Positions 1 to 5,798 of a stretch of 7,681 bases of DNA are shown piece by piece. The position numbers and the translations under genes were made by a program. The notes beneath the pieces were generated by a model. That model was given only the letters and a program-made list of their open reading frames with translations, made no database searches and was not told where the DNA came from. The first letter of the stretch is position 1, and each line of letters opens with the position of its first letter. The DNA is taken from assembly GCA_964460935.1 (NCBI GenBank), contig CAYWSM010000067.1, forward strand, positions 1-7,681, read 5' to 3'. The stretch comes from DATMXP01 sp964460935 (lineage in GTDB: Bacteria > Acidobacteriota > Terriglobia > Terriglobales > Acidobacteriaceae).

Positions 1-765
1 CGAGTCCGCCTTCGGCACCCGATTGCGATACGGCTCCGCTCCCCACGTCGTCGGAATGCCCGCCGTGTCGAGCAGGTCCTTCACGCCAAACGGAATCCCA
101 TGCAGCGGCCCGCGATACTTCCCTGCCGCGATTTCGGTGTCAGCCTTCTTCGCCTGCTCCAACGCATGATCGGCGGTCAGCGTGATGACGCACCTCAATT
201 TCGGATCGTACTTCCGCAGGCGCTCGAGATAGATCTGCGTCAGCCGCGTCGAAGTCAGCTTCTTCTGCTCGATCCATCGGGAGAGCTTTGTTACCGGCGC
301 AAAGGCGATGTCTTCGTCATTCGACGGCAGCAGCCCGGGATCAGTGACGCTGCGTACGAAGGCGCGCTGACGTCGCAGTATCATGTCCACAGGAATGAAC
401 TGGCTCGGATTCCACTTCGTCGCTGGCGCGACCGTATCCGGAATCTCCACTTTCTTCGGCCCCGTTCGCCGCTCGTACAGCGCGGCCAGGTTCTGACGCC
501 AACTTGCCGCCGCCTGTTCCACCTGCGGCTGCGGCATCTGGATCTGCACCAGTTTCTCGGCTTCATAGATCGTGCCCGGCTGAATCTCCGGTCCCACCAG
601 CGGACCAGTCCCAAACGCCGTCGGCGCTCCCGGCGTAGTCTGCTGCTGCGGAGGCACTTGCGTTGACGGCTGCTGCGGCTCCTGCCCAAAGGCTCTCGGC
701 AACACCGCCGCTCCCACCAATCCCACCGACGTTACAGTCAAGAACTGCCTGCGCGATTTCGACAT
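1..765 (-). CDS. Amidase-signature family enzyme with Tat signal peptide (N-terminal part, runs off left edge)
   Basis: The reading frame is open from an ATG at 765-763 to the window edge, giving 255 residues with no stop. The start is backed by GGAGGG at 774-769, three bases upstream. The protein opens MSKSRRQFLTV followed by a hydrophobic stretch and an LPRAFGQ cleavage-like region: a twin-arginine (Tat) signal, so the enzyme is probably exported folded. Residues about 28-60 are a Pro/Gln/Thr-rich low-complexity linker. From about residue 155 the sequence fits the start of the amidase-signature fold (GatA-like), including YLERLRKYDPKL and LHGIPFGVKDLLDTAGIPT. In this family the Lys of the GVKDL motif, here residue 229, is the lysine of the Ser-cisSer-Lys triad. 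Both serines would lie beyond the edge. The family hydrolyses C-N amide bonds; the substrate cannot be predicted. Because of the Tat signal it is unlikely to be the GatA subunit of tRNA amidotransferase. It is divergent from the J-domain gene. Confidence 0.88.
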   Translation of the reverse strand, partial: MSKSRRQFLTVTSVGLVGAAVLPRAFGQEPQQPSTQVPPQQQTTPGAPTAFGTGPLVGPEIQPGTIYEAEKLVQIQMPQPQVEQAAASWRQNLAALYERRTGPKKVEIPDTVAPATKWNPSQFIPVDMILRRQRAFVRSVTDPGLLPSNDEDIAFAPVTKLSRWIEQKKLTSTRLTQIYLERLRKYDPKLRCVITLTADHALEQAKKADTEIAAGKYRGPLHGIPFGVKDLLDTAGIPTTWGAEPYRNRVPKADS

Positions 766-781
766 GCACCCTCCGCGCGAC

Positions 782-808
782 ATTGTAATCGCGGAGGCCA
801 ATCTGCAA
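782..808 (-). promoter_or_regulatory. Possible sigma70-like promoter for the amidase gene
   Basis: On the minus strand there is a -10-like TACAAT (787-782, 5 of 6 to consensus) preceded by a weak -35-like TTGCAG (808-803, 3 of 6). The spacing is only 15 bases, shorter than ideal. Transcription would start near 775, leaving a leader of about 10 bases that contains the GGAGGG ribosome-binding site. It is called from sequence resemblance alone. Confidence 0.35.
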
Positions 809-810
809 CG

Positions 811-829
811 AACTCTCGAAACGCGAGTT
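811..829. repeat. Imperfect palindrome in the divergent amidase/J-domain promoter region
   Basis: The arms AACTCTCG (811-818) and CGCGAGTT (822-829) are inverted complements with one mismatch, separated by AAA. It sits between two divergently read genes, next to the candidate -35 of the amidase gene. That is a common place for an operator controlling one or both genes. No regulator is identified. Confidence 0.4.
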
Positions 830-870
830 ATCTTGCGGGAATCAGGATTGAAGGTTATGCTCCCGCAGGA

Positions 871-1401
871 ATGGTGGCGACGGAAACAACGAACGTGAAA
901 CACGCGTACGAGTTATTGAACGTACCTGCTTCGGCTTCCGCTCCAGCCATCAAACGCGCTTATCGCGCAATGACTAAACGGTGGCATCCAGATCTGTATC
1001 CTGCAGGCACGCCAGAACAAGCCGAAGCCACGCAAATGATGAAGTCAATCAACGAGGCATATGCGACCATCCAGCACGCGCCACTTCGCTATGCCTCAGC
1101 CAACTCGGTTGCCGCTCAGCAGCAAACAACGCAATCCGCTACAGTCGGATACCCGCGTATCCACATCGAGCCTGACAGCTCGCTTCCCGCTGACCGATTG
1201 GAGTTTTGGGTCAGGTTTGTTTGCGGGGCTTTCCTCGGGGTCTTTGCAAGCTTCGCGCTCATGATCAAGTGCACTTACTACCACCTCAGCTTTACCATGC
1301 TCGGCATAGTAAGCGCTCTTCTCATCGTCGGCTGCGGATTGGGCGCGGCATACGGCGGAGACCGCTTCTGGTATCGCATCTTCGGCGTCGAAGGCTGGTA
1401 A
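871..1401 (+). CDS. J-domain (DnaJ-like) protein with two C-terminal membrane segments
   Basis: A 176-residue protein. Residues 11-68 form a J domain: helix I (HAYELLNVPASAS), helix II (IKRAYRAMTKRW), the diagnostic HPD motif at residues 39-41, and helix III (MMKSINEAYATI). J domains recruit DnaK-type Hsp70 and stimulate its ATPase. The Gly/Phe-rich, zinc-finger and substrate-binding parts of true DnaJ are absent, so this is a class III J protein. Residues 70-108 are a Ser/Gln-rich linker. Two hydrophobic segments follow at about 112-132 and 141-162, ending in a short polar tail. I infer a protein held in the inner membrane by its C-terminus with the J domain in the cytoplasm. The start is uncertain: AGGA directly abuts ATG 871 and no well-spaced Shine-Dalgarno is present, so GTG 874 is an alternative. 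It lies 75 bases before the P5C dehydrogenase gene on the same strand. The client is unknown. Confidence 0.87.
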   Translation: MVATETTNVKHAYELLNVPASASAPAIKRAYRAMTKRWHPDLYPAGTPEQAEATQMMKSINEAYATIQHAPLRYASANSVAAQQQTTQSATVGYPRIHIEPDSSLPADRLEFWVRFVCGAFLGVFASFALMIKCTYYHLSFTMLGIVSALLIVGCGLGAAYGGDRFWYRIFGVEGW

Positions 1402-1424
1402 GTCTTTCGTCCTATCTCCCGGTG

Positions 1425-1430
1425 TAGAAT
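1425..1430 (+). promoter_or_regulatory. Possible -10 element upstream of the P5C dehydrogenase gene
   Basis: TAGAAT matches the TATAAT consensus at 5 of 6 positions and would give a leader of about 40 bases before ATG 1477. No recognisable -35 lies 16-18 bases upstream, so this is a weak call. The gene may instead be read through from the J-domain gene. Confidence 0.22.
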
Positions 1431-1476
1431 TGAGGTTTGGGCCCCCAGCCCTGGATTCGACAGAGAGGACGCAATT

Positions 1477-3063
1477 ATGGCGACGGTACAGGCTCCGCCC
1501 GAGCCTCTTATTTCTCATCTCGCTCCCTTCAAAAACGAACCGGCCGTTGACTTCTCGAAACCAGAGAACGCTTCGGCCATGCGCGCGGCGATCGAAAAAG
1601 TCCGCAAGGAACTTGGCCGCGATTACCCGCTCGTGATCGGCGGCAAAAAGGTCACTACAGACGGAAAAATCAAGTCCATCAACCCGGCCAAACCGGGCGA
1701 AGTAGTCGGCAACTTCTCTAAGGCCGGACAGGAACACGTCGAGCCGGCGATGAACGCCGCGCTGGAAGCTTTCAAGACCTGGAGCAAAAAATCGGTGGAA
1801 GAACGCGCCGAGTTCGTACTGCAGGTGTCGCGCGTCATCCGCGAGCGCAAGTTCGAGTTTTCCGCCTGGATGGTCTTCGAGGTCGGAAAAAACTGGGCGG
1901 AAGCCGACGCCGATACCGCGGAAGCTATCGATTTCTGCGAACTTTACGCCCGCGAAGCCCTGCGGCTGGCCAAGGCCGAACCGCCGGTCCAATTGCCCGG
2001 CGAGCGCGACTTACTCCATTACATTCCACTCGGCGTGGGCATCGTGATTCCGCCGTGGAATTTCCCCGGCGCGATCATGGCCGGAATGACCATCGCTTCC
2101 ATCGTTTGCGGCAATACGGTGATCCTGAAACCGTCGAGCGATTCACCGGCAATTGCCCGCTTCTTCTTCTCGATCCTGGAAGAATGTGGACTGCCTGCGG
2201 GCGTGGTGAACTTCTGCCCCGGCAGCGGCGGAACCTTCGGCGACGCCCTCGTAGCGCACCCGAAGACGCGGTTCATCGCCTTCACCGGATCGCGTGAAGT
2301 CGGACTGCACATCAATCAGTCGGCCGCGAGCCAAGCCAAGGGCCAGATCTGGATCAAGCGTACGATCCTGGAAATGGGCGGCAAGGACGCGATTGTCGTC
2401 TGCGACGACGCCGACATCGATTCGGCTGTCGAAGGCACGGTGCAAGCCGCATTCGGCTTCCAGGGCCAGAAGTGCTCGGCGTGCTCGCGACTCATCCTGC
2501 ACGAGAAGATCTACGACCAATTCATCGAGAAGCTGGTCCCGAAGGTCAAGGCGCTCGAGATCGGCGATCCCACGGACAACAAGAAAGTTGGGCCGGTGGT
2601 AAACGAAGGTTCGTTGAAGTCGATCCTCGGTTACATCGAGCACGGCAAGAAAGACGGACGCCTGCTTACCGGCGGCAACCGCGTGCAAGGCAAGGACGGC
2701 TACTACGTTGAGCCGACAGTATTTGCCGACATTCAGGCGGGATCGAAGCTGGAGCAGGAAGAAATCTTCGGACCGGTGCTGGCGATCATCAAGGCGCGCG
2801 ACTACGATCACGCGCTTCAGATCGCGAACGACACCGAGTTCGGTCTGACGGGCGCGGTTTACACCCGAGACGAAAAGAAGCTGCAGCGTGCTATCGATGA
2901 GTTCCACGTCGGTAACCTTTATCTGAACCGCAAATGCACCGGCGCGATGGTCGGAGCGCACCCGTTCGGCGGCTTCAACATGTCGGGAACCGACTCCAAG
3001 GCCGGCGGACCGGACTACCTGTACCTGTTCTCGCAGGCGAAATCGATCGGCAAGAAGCTGTAA
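1477..3063 (+). CDS. pruA: L-glutamate gamma-semialdehyde dehydrogenase (1-pyrroline-5-carboxylate dehydrogenase, RocA/PruA type)
   Basis: A complete 528-residue cytoplasmic aldehyde dehydrogenase. It oxidises L-glutamate gamma-semialdehyde (in equilibrium with P5C) to glutamate with NAD+, the last step of proline and arginine catabolism. The monofunctional RocA-type enzymes of Bacillus are about 515 residues, so the length fits; the PutA proline dehydrogenase domain is not fused here. Visible hallmarks are: PPWNFPG with the oxyanion-hole Asn195; the nucleotide-binding region ILKPSSDSP; FTGSREVG; LEMGGKDA with the general base Glu299; GQKCSACSR with the nucleophile Cys333; EEIFGPVLA; and the P5CDH-specific C-terminal region around CTGAMVGAHPFGG and KAGGPDYL, which contacts the substrate's amino-acid end. 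ATG 1477 is preceded by GAGAGGA (1463-1469) with 7 bases spacing. A proline dehydrogenase gene is not in the window. A strong hairpin follows the stop codon. The Bacillus name for this gene is rocA. Confidence 0.97.
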   Translation: MATVQAPPEPLISHLAPFKNEPAVDFSKPENASAMRAAIEKVRKELGRDYPLVIGGKKVTTDGKIKSINPAKPGEVVGNFSKAGQEHVEPAMNAALEAFKTWSKKSVEERAEFVLQVSRVIRERKFEFSAWMVFEVGKNWAEADADTAEAIDFCELYAREALRLAKAEPPVQLPGERDLLHYIPLGVGIVIPPWNFPGAIMAGMTIASIVCGNTVILKPSSDSPAIARFFFSILEECGLPAGVVNFCPGSGGTFGDALVAHPKTRFIAFTGSREVGLHINQSAASQAKGQIWIKRTILEMGGKDAIVVCDDADIDSAVEGTVQAAFGFQGQKCSACSRLILHEKIYDQFIEKLVPKVKALEIGDPTDNKKVGPVVNEGSLKSILGYIEHGKKDGRLLTGGNRVQGKDGYYVEPTVFADIQAGSKLEQEEIFGPVLAIIKARDYDHALQIANDTEFGLTGAVYTRDEKKLQRAIDEFHVGNLYLNRKCTGAMVGAHPFGGFNMSGTDSKAGGPDYLYLFSQAKSIGKKL

Positions 3064-3068
3064 AGGTA

Positions 3069-3107
3069 TCGGCAAGCGGTAAAGGAAGATCCTTTATCGT
3101 TTGCCGG
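3069..3107 (+). terminator. Strong 17-bp hairpin just after pruA (probable terminator or mRNA 3' stabiliser)
   Basis: The left arm 3070-3086 (CGGCAAGCGGTAAAGGA) pairs along its full length with 3090-3106 (TCCTTTATCGTTTGCCG) around an AGA loop. Two positions pair only as G-U in the plus-strand RNA; on the other strand they would be C-A mismatches. A further T-G pair at 3069/3107 is possible. It begins 6 bases after the pruA stop. A clean run of T is missing downstream (GTTCCAGGTTTACTG), so it is not a textbook intrinsic terminator and may act with Rho or protect the 3' end. Confidence 0.65.
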
Positions 3108-3221
3108 TTCCAGGTTTACTGATCGATTCACGGGTACGAAAAATTTACCGCAAGGCCTGTCTTTGAACGGGCTTTGTAGCATCTAAAGCAGAGTTGAAGT
3201 CTGCGTCGGCGCCTCAGGTGT

Positions 3222-3250
3222 TTGACAGGGGTGCTAACCGGCTTGACAAT
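3222..3250 (+). promoter_or_regulatory. Sigma70-like promoter for the response regulator/kinase genes
   Basis: A perfect -35 TTGACA (3222-3227) is followed after exactly 17 bases by GACAAT (3245-3250, 4 of 6 to TATAAT). A second TTGACA occurs at 3243-3248, overlapping the -10, but has no good -10 of its own. Transcription would start near 3257 and leave a leader of about 60 bases. The leader holds an inverted repeat, TAGGC (3253-3257) and GCCTA (3266-3270), close to the predicted start, which could be an operator. Confidence 0.5.
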
Positions 3251-3319
3251 ACTAGGCAAAGCAAGGCCTACCCCCTATGGGAGCGCCGGTGACGGATGGA
3301 CCGGCCGAAGGACTCCTGA

Positions 3320-3691
3320 ATGGCGCGCATACTTTGTGTTGATGACGAACCAACAGTCGTCAACTTGAAATGTAAGATCCTTGAAGCAGCAGGTCATACG
3401 GTCACGGCAGCGACCTCTGCTCACGAGGCGATAGACAAACTTGAAGCTGCCGCTTTTGACGCAGTTGTTACAGACTGGCGCTTAGGCGATGACATTGGCC
3501 GCGCCGTGGTACAGGCGGCCAAGAATCACTCGACAACTCCCGTTGTGGTGGTCTCCGGCTATGTCGCGGAAGCGTTCCAGGCGGCCGAGCCGCTCGCCGA
3601 TCTCTACCTGGAAAAACCGGTCAATCCGGAGGAGCTAGTGACCATCGTGAACGAGCTGCTAAAGACACAAAGCAAGTCAGTGACTCACTGA
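3320..3691 (+). CDS. Single-domain response regulator (CheY-like receiver)
   Basis: A 123-residue protein consisting only of a receiver domain. The acidic pocket is Asp8-Asp9 in ILCVDDEP. The phosphorylated aspartate is Asp52 in VVTDWRL. The switch Ser79 is in VVVVSGY, and the conserved Lys99 is followed by Pro100 in LEKPVNPEEL. All residues needed for phosphorylation are present. No DNA-binding or enzyme output domain follows, so it must act by protein contact or as a phosphate relay or sink, as CheY- and Spo0F-type proteins do. GAAGGA (3307-3312) lies 7 bases before ATG 3320 and supports the start. The histidine kinase gene begins 94 bases downstream on the same strand and is the likely phosphodonor; the pairing is inferred from adjacency. 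Confidence 0.92.
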   Translation: MARILCVDDEPTVVNLKCKILEAAGHTVTAATSAHEAIDKLEAAAFDAVVTDWRLGDDIGRAVVQAAKNHSTTPVVVVSGYVAEAFQAAEPLADLYLEKPVNPEELVTIVNELLKTQSKSVTH

Positions 3692-3725
3692 TCTGCCCCC
3701 TGGCGTATCAATCCAATTTAATGAA

Positions 3726-3750
3726 ACTGTCATCGTAACAGTGCATGCAC
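3726..3750. repeat. Overlapping inverted repeat and palindrome between the response regulator and kinase genes
   Basis: ACTGT (3726-3730) and ACAGT (3738-3742) form an inverted repeat with a 7-base spacer. Overlapping its right arm is the perfect 10-bp palindrome GTGCATGCAC (3741-3750). The gene gap is only 94 bases, so the site could be an operator for the kinase gene or a weak structure in a shared transcript. Confidence 0.35.
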
Positions 3751-3785
3751 CGCGTAATCTTGCGGACGTGTGACTACTTGACCGT

Positions 3786-5033
3786 GTGCTCTGGCAGGGC
3801 GTCGTGACGGCCATGGTCTTCGCCACCTTCCATTTGGACTTTCCGTCCCTGGCTACGTGTCTGTTAGGTGGAATCATGCTCGGAAGCGTTGTGGTTGTGG
3901 AGCGCCGTGGACGGCGCCAACCGCTCAATCCGCGCCGGCAGATCGAGATCCGGACCGTGCTGGAGAGCATGCCGGAGTCTGTGGCAATCGTGAACACCGA
4001 AGGGCAAATTGTGGACGCGAACAATGTAGCCGTAGCGCTCTCCGGGCTCAAAAGAGAACAGTTGATCGGAATGACAATGAGTGACTTCACCCGCTACATG
4101 GGCGAAGGCGAACCAGACCGGAACGTGGTGAAATTCCAACGCCCGATCATTTCTCGAGCGCTGGCCGGCGAAGTAATCCATGACGAACATCGCACGATAA
4201 AGCATCCGCCCACAGGCGCAATGGTCCAACTGGTGGTTTCGGCGAATCCCATCCGCAGTGAAAAAGGAGAGATCCTCGGCGCGCTGGTAGTAGCTCGCGA
4301 CGTCACGGAACTTGCCAACCTGCAGCAGCGGCTCGCGGACATCGACCGCCACCAGGCGATCGGGCACGTCGCCGCGGGAATCGCGCACGACTTCAATAAC
4401 ACGCTGCAGACCATCAGCCAGGCAGTGGCGGTTCTGCAAATGACGCCAGACCGTCCGGTGGAAGAACGCAAAGTCTTCCTGAACATGATCGAGACGGCGG
4501 TGCGCCGCGGGGCGGAAGTCATCTCGCGCATTCGCGATTATCTGCGCAGCGGAACGAATGCGGCGCGCGATGTGGACGTCCGCACGCTGCTGGCGGATTC
4601 TATCGAATTGACCAAGCCGATGTGGCAGTCAGCGCAAGGCGTGGAAGTGGAGACCGATCTCAAACCGACGCCTCCGGTACGGGGCAACGAAGCCGATCTG
4701 CGAAGGGTTTTCACCAACCTGATCATCAACAGCCTGCAAGCGATGCTCGATGGCGGCAAACTGACCATTGGCTGCGAGGAGAAGGACCGCAGTGTCCACG
4801 CCTGGGTGCGTGACACCGGTACGGGCATCAGCCCGGAGTTGCGGCGGCAGGTATTTAACCCTTACTTTACAACCAAGCCGGGCGGCACCGGGTTGGGGCT
4901 GTCAGGCGCGCAGAAAATCCTGTTGGGGCTGGGCGGGAATATCTCCTTCGAAAGCGAGCCCAACAAGGGCACGCAGTTCGATGTGTATCTGCCAAAAGCG
5001 CCGGAGAAGCAGGAGTCGGCGGCCGGGGGATAG
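3786..5033 (+). CDS. Membrane-anchored PAS-domain sensor histidine kinase
   Basis: A 415-residue protein if read from GTG 3786, the first possible start after an in-frame TGA at 3771. Residues about 21-38 (SLATCLLGGIMLGSVVVV) are a membrane segment followed by a basic stretch (ERRGRR), so the rest lies in the cytoplasm. A PAS sensor domain covers about 54-176, ending in the usual VVARDVTEL. The dimerisation/phosphoacceptor domain contains GIAHDFNNTL with the phosphorylated His201, of the NtrB-like HDFNN type. The ATPase domain has the N box (Asn311, Asn315), the G1 box DTGTGIS with Asp343, the F box (FNPYFTTK, 357-364) and the G2 box GGTGLGLS (366-373). It should autophosphorylate His201 and pass phosphate to a receiver, probably the adjacent CheY-like protein. 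No Shine-Dalgarno precedes GTG 3786. ATG 3876 has AGGTGGA nearby and would give 385 residues without the membrane segment, so the N-terminus is uncertain. There is no receiver or HAMP domain. Confidence 0.92.
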   Translation: MLWQGVVTAMVFATFHLDFPSLATCLLGGIMLGSVVVVERRGRRQPLNPRRQIEIRTVLESMPESVAIVNTEGQIVDANNVAVALSGLKREQLIGMTMSDFTRYMGEGEPDRNVVKFQRPIISRALAGEVIHDEHRTIKHPPTGAMVQLVVSANPIRSEKGEILGALVVARDVTELANLQQRLADIDRHQAIGHVAAGIAHDFNNTLQTISQAVAVLQMTPDRPVEERKVFLNMIETAVRRGAEVISRIRDYLRSGTNAARDVDVRTLLADSIELTKPMWQSAQGVEVETDLKPTPPVRGNEADLRRVFTNLIINSLQAMLDGGKLTIGCEEKDRSVHAWVRDTGTGISPELRRQVFNPYFTTKPGGTGLGLSGAQKILLGLGGNISFESEPNKGTQFDVYLPKAPEKQESAAGG

Positions 5034-5055
5034 ATGCCTGCACACTTTTTCGCTC

Positions 5056-5084
5056 TTGCCTAGTATGACTAGCAGTCATACTAT
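5056..5084 (+). promoter_or_regulatory. Likely promoter of the toxin-antitoxin operon
   Basis: TTGCCT (5056-5061, 4 of 6 to TTGACA) and TACTAT (5079-5084, 4 of 6 to TATAAT) are 17 bases apart. The operator palindrome fills the spacer and overlaps both boxes. Transcription would begin near 5091, only about four bases before ATG 5095, which would make the mRNA nearly leaderless and explain why no Shine-Dalgarno precedes the antitoxin gene. The boxes are weak, so the call rests mainly on their position. Confidence 0.42.
5061..5083. promoter_or_regulatory. Perfect palindromic operator of the toxin-antitoxin operon
   Basis: The arms TAGTATGACT (5061-5070) and AGTCATACTA (5074-5083) are exact inverted complements, separated by AGC. 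The site ends 11 bases before the antitoxin ATG. Ribbon-helix-helix antitoxins bind such palindromes as dimers or tetramers and repress their own operon, with the toxin modulating binding. Site perfection and location make this assignment strong, though binding is inferred. Confidence 0.75.
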
Positions 5085-5094
5085 TGTTCCTACC

Positions 5095-5361
5095 ATGGTA
5101 AAGAACAACTCAGTCAAGCTGAAGCGCACATTCTCGCTTTCCCATGAATCGTTGAACTATCTCGAAGAGGTGCGAAAGAAGAAGAAAGCGCCTTCCACCT
5201 CCAGTGTTCTGGACGAGATGATTCAAGAGCGCAAGCGTCTGTCTCGCCGGCAGGAACTGGGACAGGAGATCACAGGTTACTACGACTCCTTGAGCGAGGA
5301 CGACCGCAAGGAAGACAACGCGTGGGGACATTTTGGCGAGACGCAGTTCCCGGAAGAATAG
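5095..5361 (+). CDS. Ribbon-helix-helix antitoxin of a PemK/MazF-type toxin-antitoxin module
   Basis: An 88-residue protein. The N-terminus has the ribbon-helix-helix pattern: a basic beta strand (VKLKRTFSL, residues 6-14), helix A (SHESLNYLEEVRKKKK), a turn, and helix B (STSSVLDEMIQERKR). This should dimerise and bind the adjacent operator. The C-terminal 30 residues are acidic and aromatic (YYDSLSEDDRKEDNAWGHF); tails like this in the family wrap around and block the toxin. Its stop codon TAG ends directly before the toxin ATG, so the two are translationally coupled and antitoxin is made first. ATG 5065 is an in-frame alternative start adding 10 residues, but it lies inside the operator palindrome. 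Neither start has a Shine-Dalgarno, so I prefer 5095. Antitoxins of this kind are usually unstable and degraded by Lon or Clp. Confidence 0.88.
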   Translation: MVKNNSVKLKRTFSLSHESLNYLEEVRKKKKAPSTSSVLDEMIQERKRLSRRQELGQEITGYYDSLSEDDRKEDNAWGHFGETQFPEE

Positions 5362-5733
5362 ATGACGAACGAGCAAGTTACTCCTCTTCGGGGCGAAATC
5401 TGGTTTGTGAAGATTCCCGTTGATCCGCCGGACAAAGGGTTGCGGCCGGTCGTAATCGTCTCGGCGAACGAGCGTAATCGACATCCTCGCGCGAATACCG
5501 TTTTGGCAGTTCCTCTCAGTACGTCCATCCACCGGCAGGCGCCAACCCACATTCTTCTATCACCGGGCGAGTCCGGATTAAGTGAGCCCTCGGTGATCAA
5601 AGCAGAAGACATCGTTACTGTGCGAAAAGAGAGCTTGCAGCGCCCGCGTACTCGGCTTCGTCAGTTGAGCAACACGCGGGTGTGCGAGATTGCGCGTAAG
5701 GTCATGATTGCGATGGACTGTGCGTTGCCGTGA
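5362..5733 (+). CDS. PemK/MazF family endoribonuclease toxin
   Basis: A 123-residue protein with the family landmarks in order: RGEIWFVK (10-17, first strand); KGLRPVVIVSANERNRH (25-41), with the conserved Arg28-Pro29; NTVLAVPLSTS (45-55), whose Ser53/Thr54 match the conserved active-site Ser/Thr position of MazF; HILLSPGESGLSEPSVIKAEDIV, the second conserved half; and a C-terminal helix (LSNTRVCEIARKVMIAM). Family members cut single-stranded RNA, usually mRNA, at short sequence motifs and halt growth; the motif cut here cannot be read from the sequence. The length is normal and nothing appears broken. The start is fixed by adjacency to the antitoxin stop and by GGAAG (5352-5356), which lies inside the antitoxin gene. 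Toxin production therefore depends on translation of the antitoxin. Confidence 0.94.
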   Translation: MTNEQVTPLRGEIWFVKIPVDPPDKGLRPVVIVSANERNRHPRANTVLAVPLSTSIHRQAPTHILLSPGESGLSEPSVIKAEDIVTVRKESLQRPRTRLRQLSNTRVCEIARKVMIAMDCALP

Positions 5734-5739
5734 AAATCA

Positions 5740-5762
5740 GGAGTTGGGGGTTGGGGGTTAGG
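5740..5762 (+). repeat. G-rich TTGGGGG tandem tract (possible two-tier G-quadruplex)
   Basis: Just after the toxin stop are four G runs: GG (5740-5741), GGGGG (5746-5750), GGGGG (5753-5757) and GG (5761-5762), with 4-, 2- and 3-base links. TTGGGGG is repeated twice, followed by TTAGG. Only two of the runs reach three G, so a quadruplex would be two-tiered and modest. It sits between the convergent ends of the toxin gene and the 76-residue gene. Confidence 0.5.
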
Positions 5763-5798
5763 TTTGTGAAGTGCGGGCTGATACTTTTCCCTTGCAGC

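Noticed and set aside
100..666. 188-residue plus-strand frame and overlapping minus frames (381-689, 563-808)
   Set aside because: These are shadows of the Tat-amidase frame, which is continuous from 765 to the edge, has a GGAGGG site and carries the amidase motif. The translations are Arg-rich and without domains.
1096..1992. 298-residue open frame on the minus strand
   Set aside because: It lies opposite the J-domain and P5C dehydrogenase genes, which have clear family motifs. Its translation has no recognisable domain; long antisense frames are common in GC-rich coding DNA.
2143..3075. 310-residue open frame on the minus strand
   Set aside because: It is wholly antisense to pruA, its translation is Arg/Val/Leu-rich with no family features, and no ribosome-binding site stands out.
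3170..3190. Short hairpin GCTTT...AAAGC in the gap before the response regulator
   Set aside because: Only five or six pairs and no T-tract; not better than chance in a 256-base gap.
3677..4439. Minus-strand frames opposite the histidine kinase
   Set aside because: The kinase on the plus strand shows all its boxes in order; the antisense frames have no features.
5034..5063. Nine-codon frame (MPAHFFALA) starting directly after the kinase stop
   Set aside because: Too short, with no conserved feature, and it ends inside the toxin-antitoxin operator; most likely chance.
4768..5361. 197-residue frame including the antitoxin
   Set aside because: The upstream portion overlaps the kinase gene in another frame and is Arg/Ser-rich without domain features. 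Only the part from ATG 5095 (or 5065) resembles a protein family.
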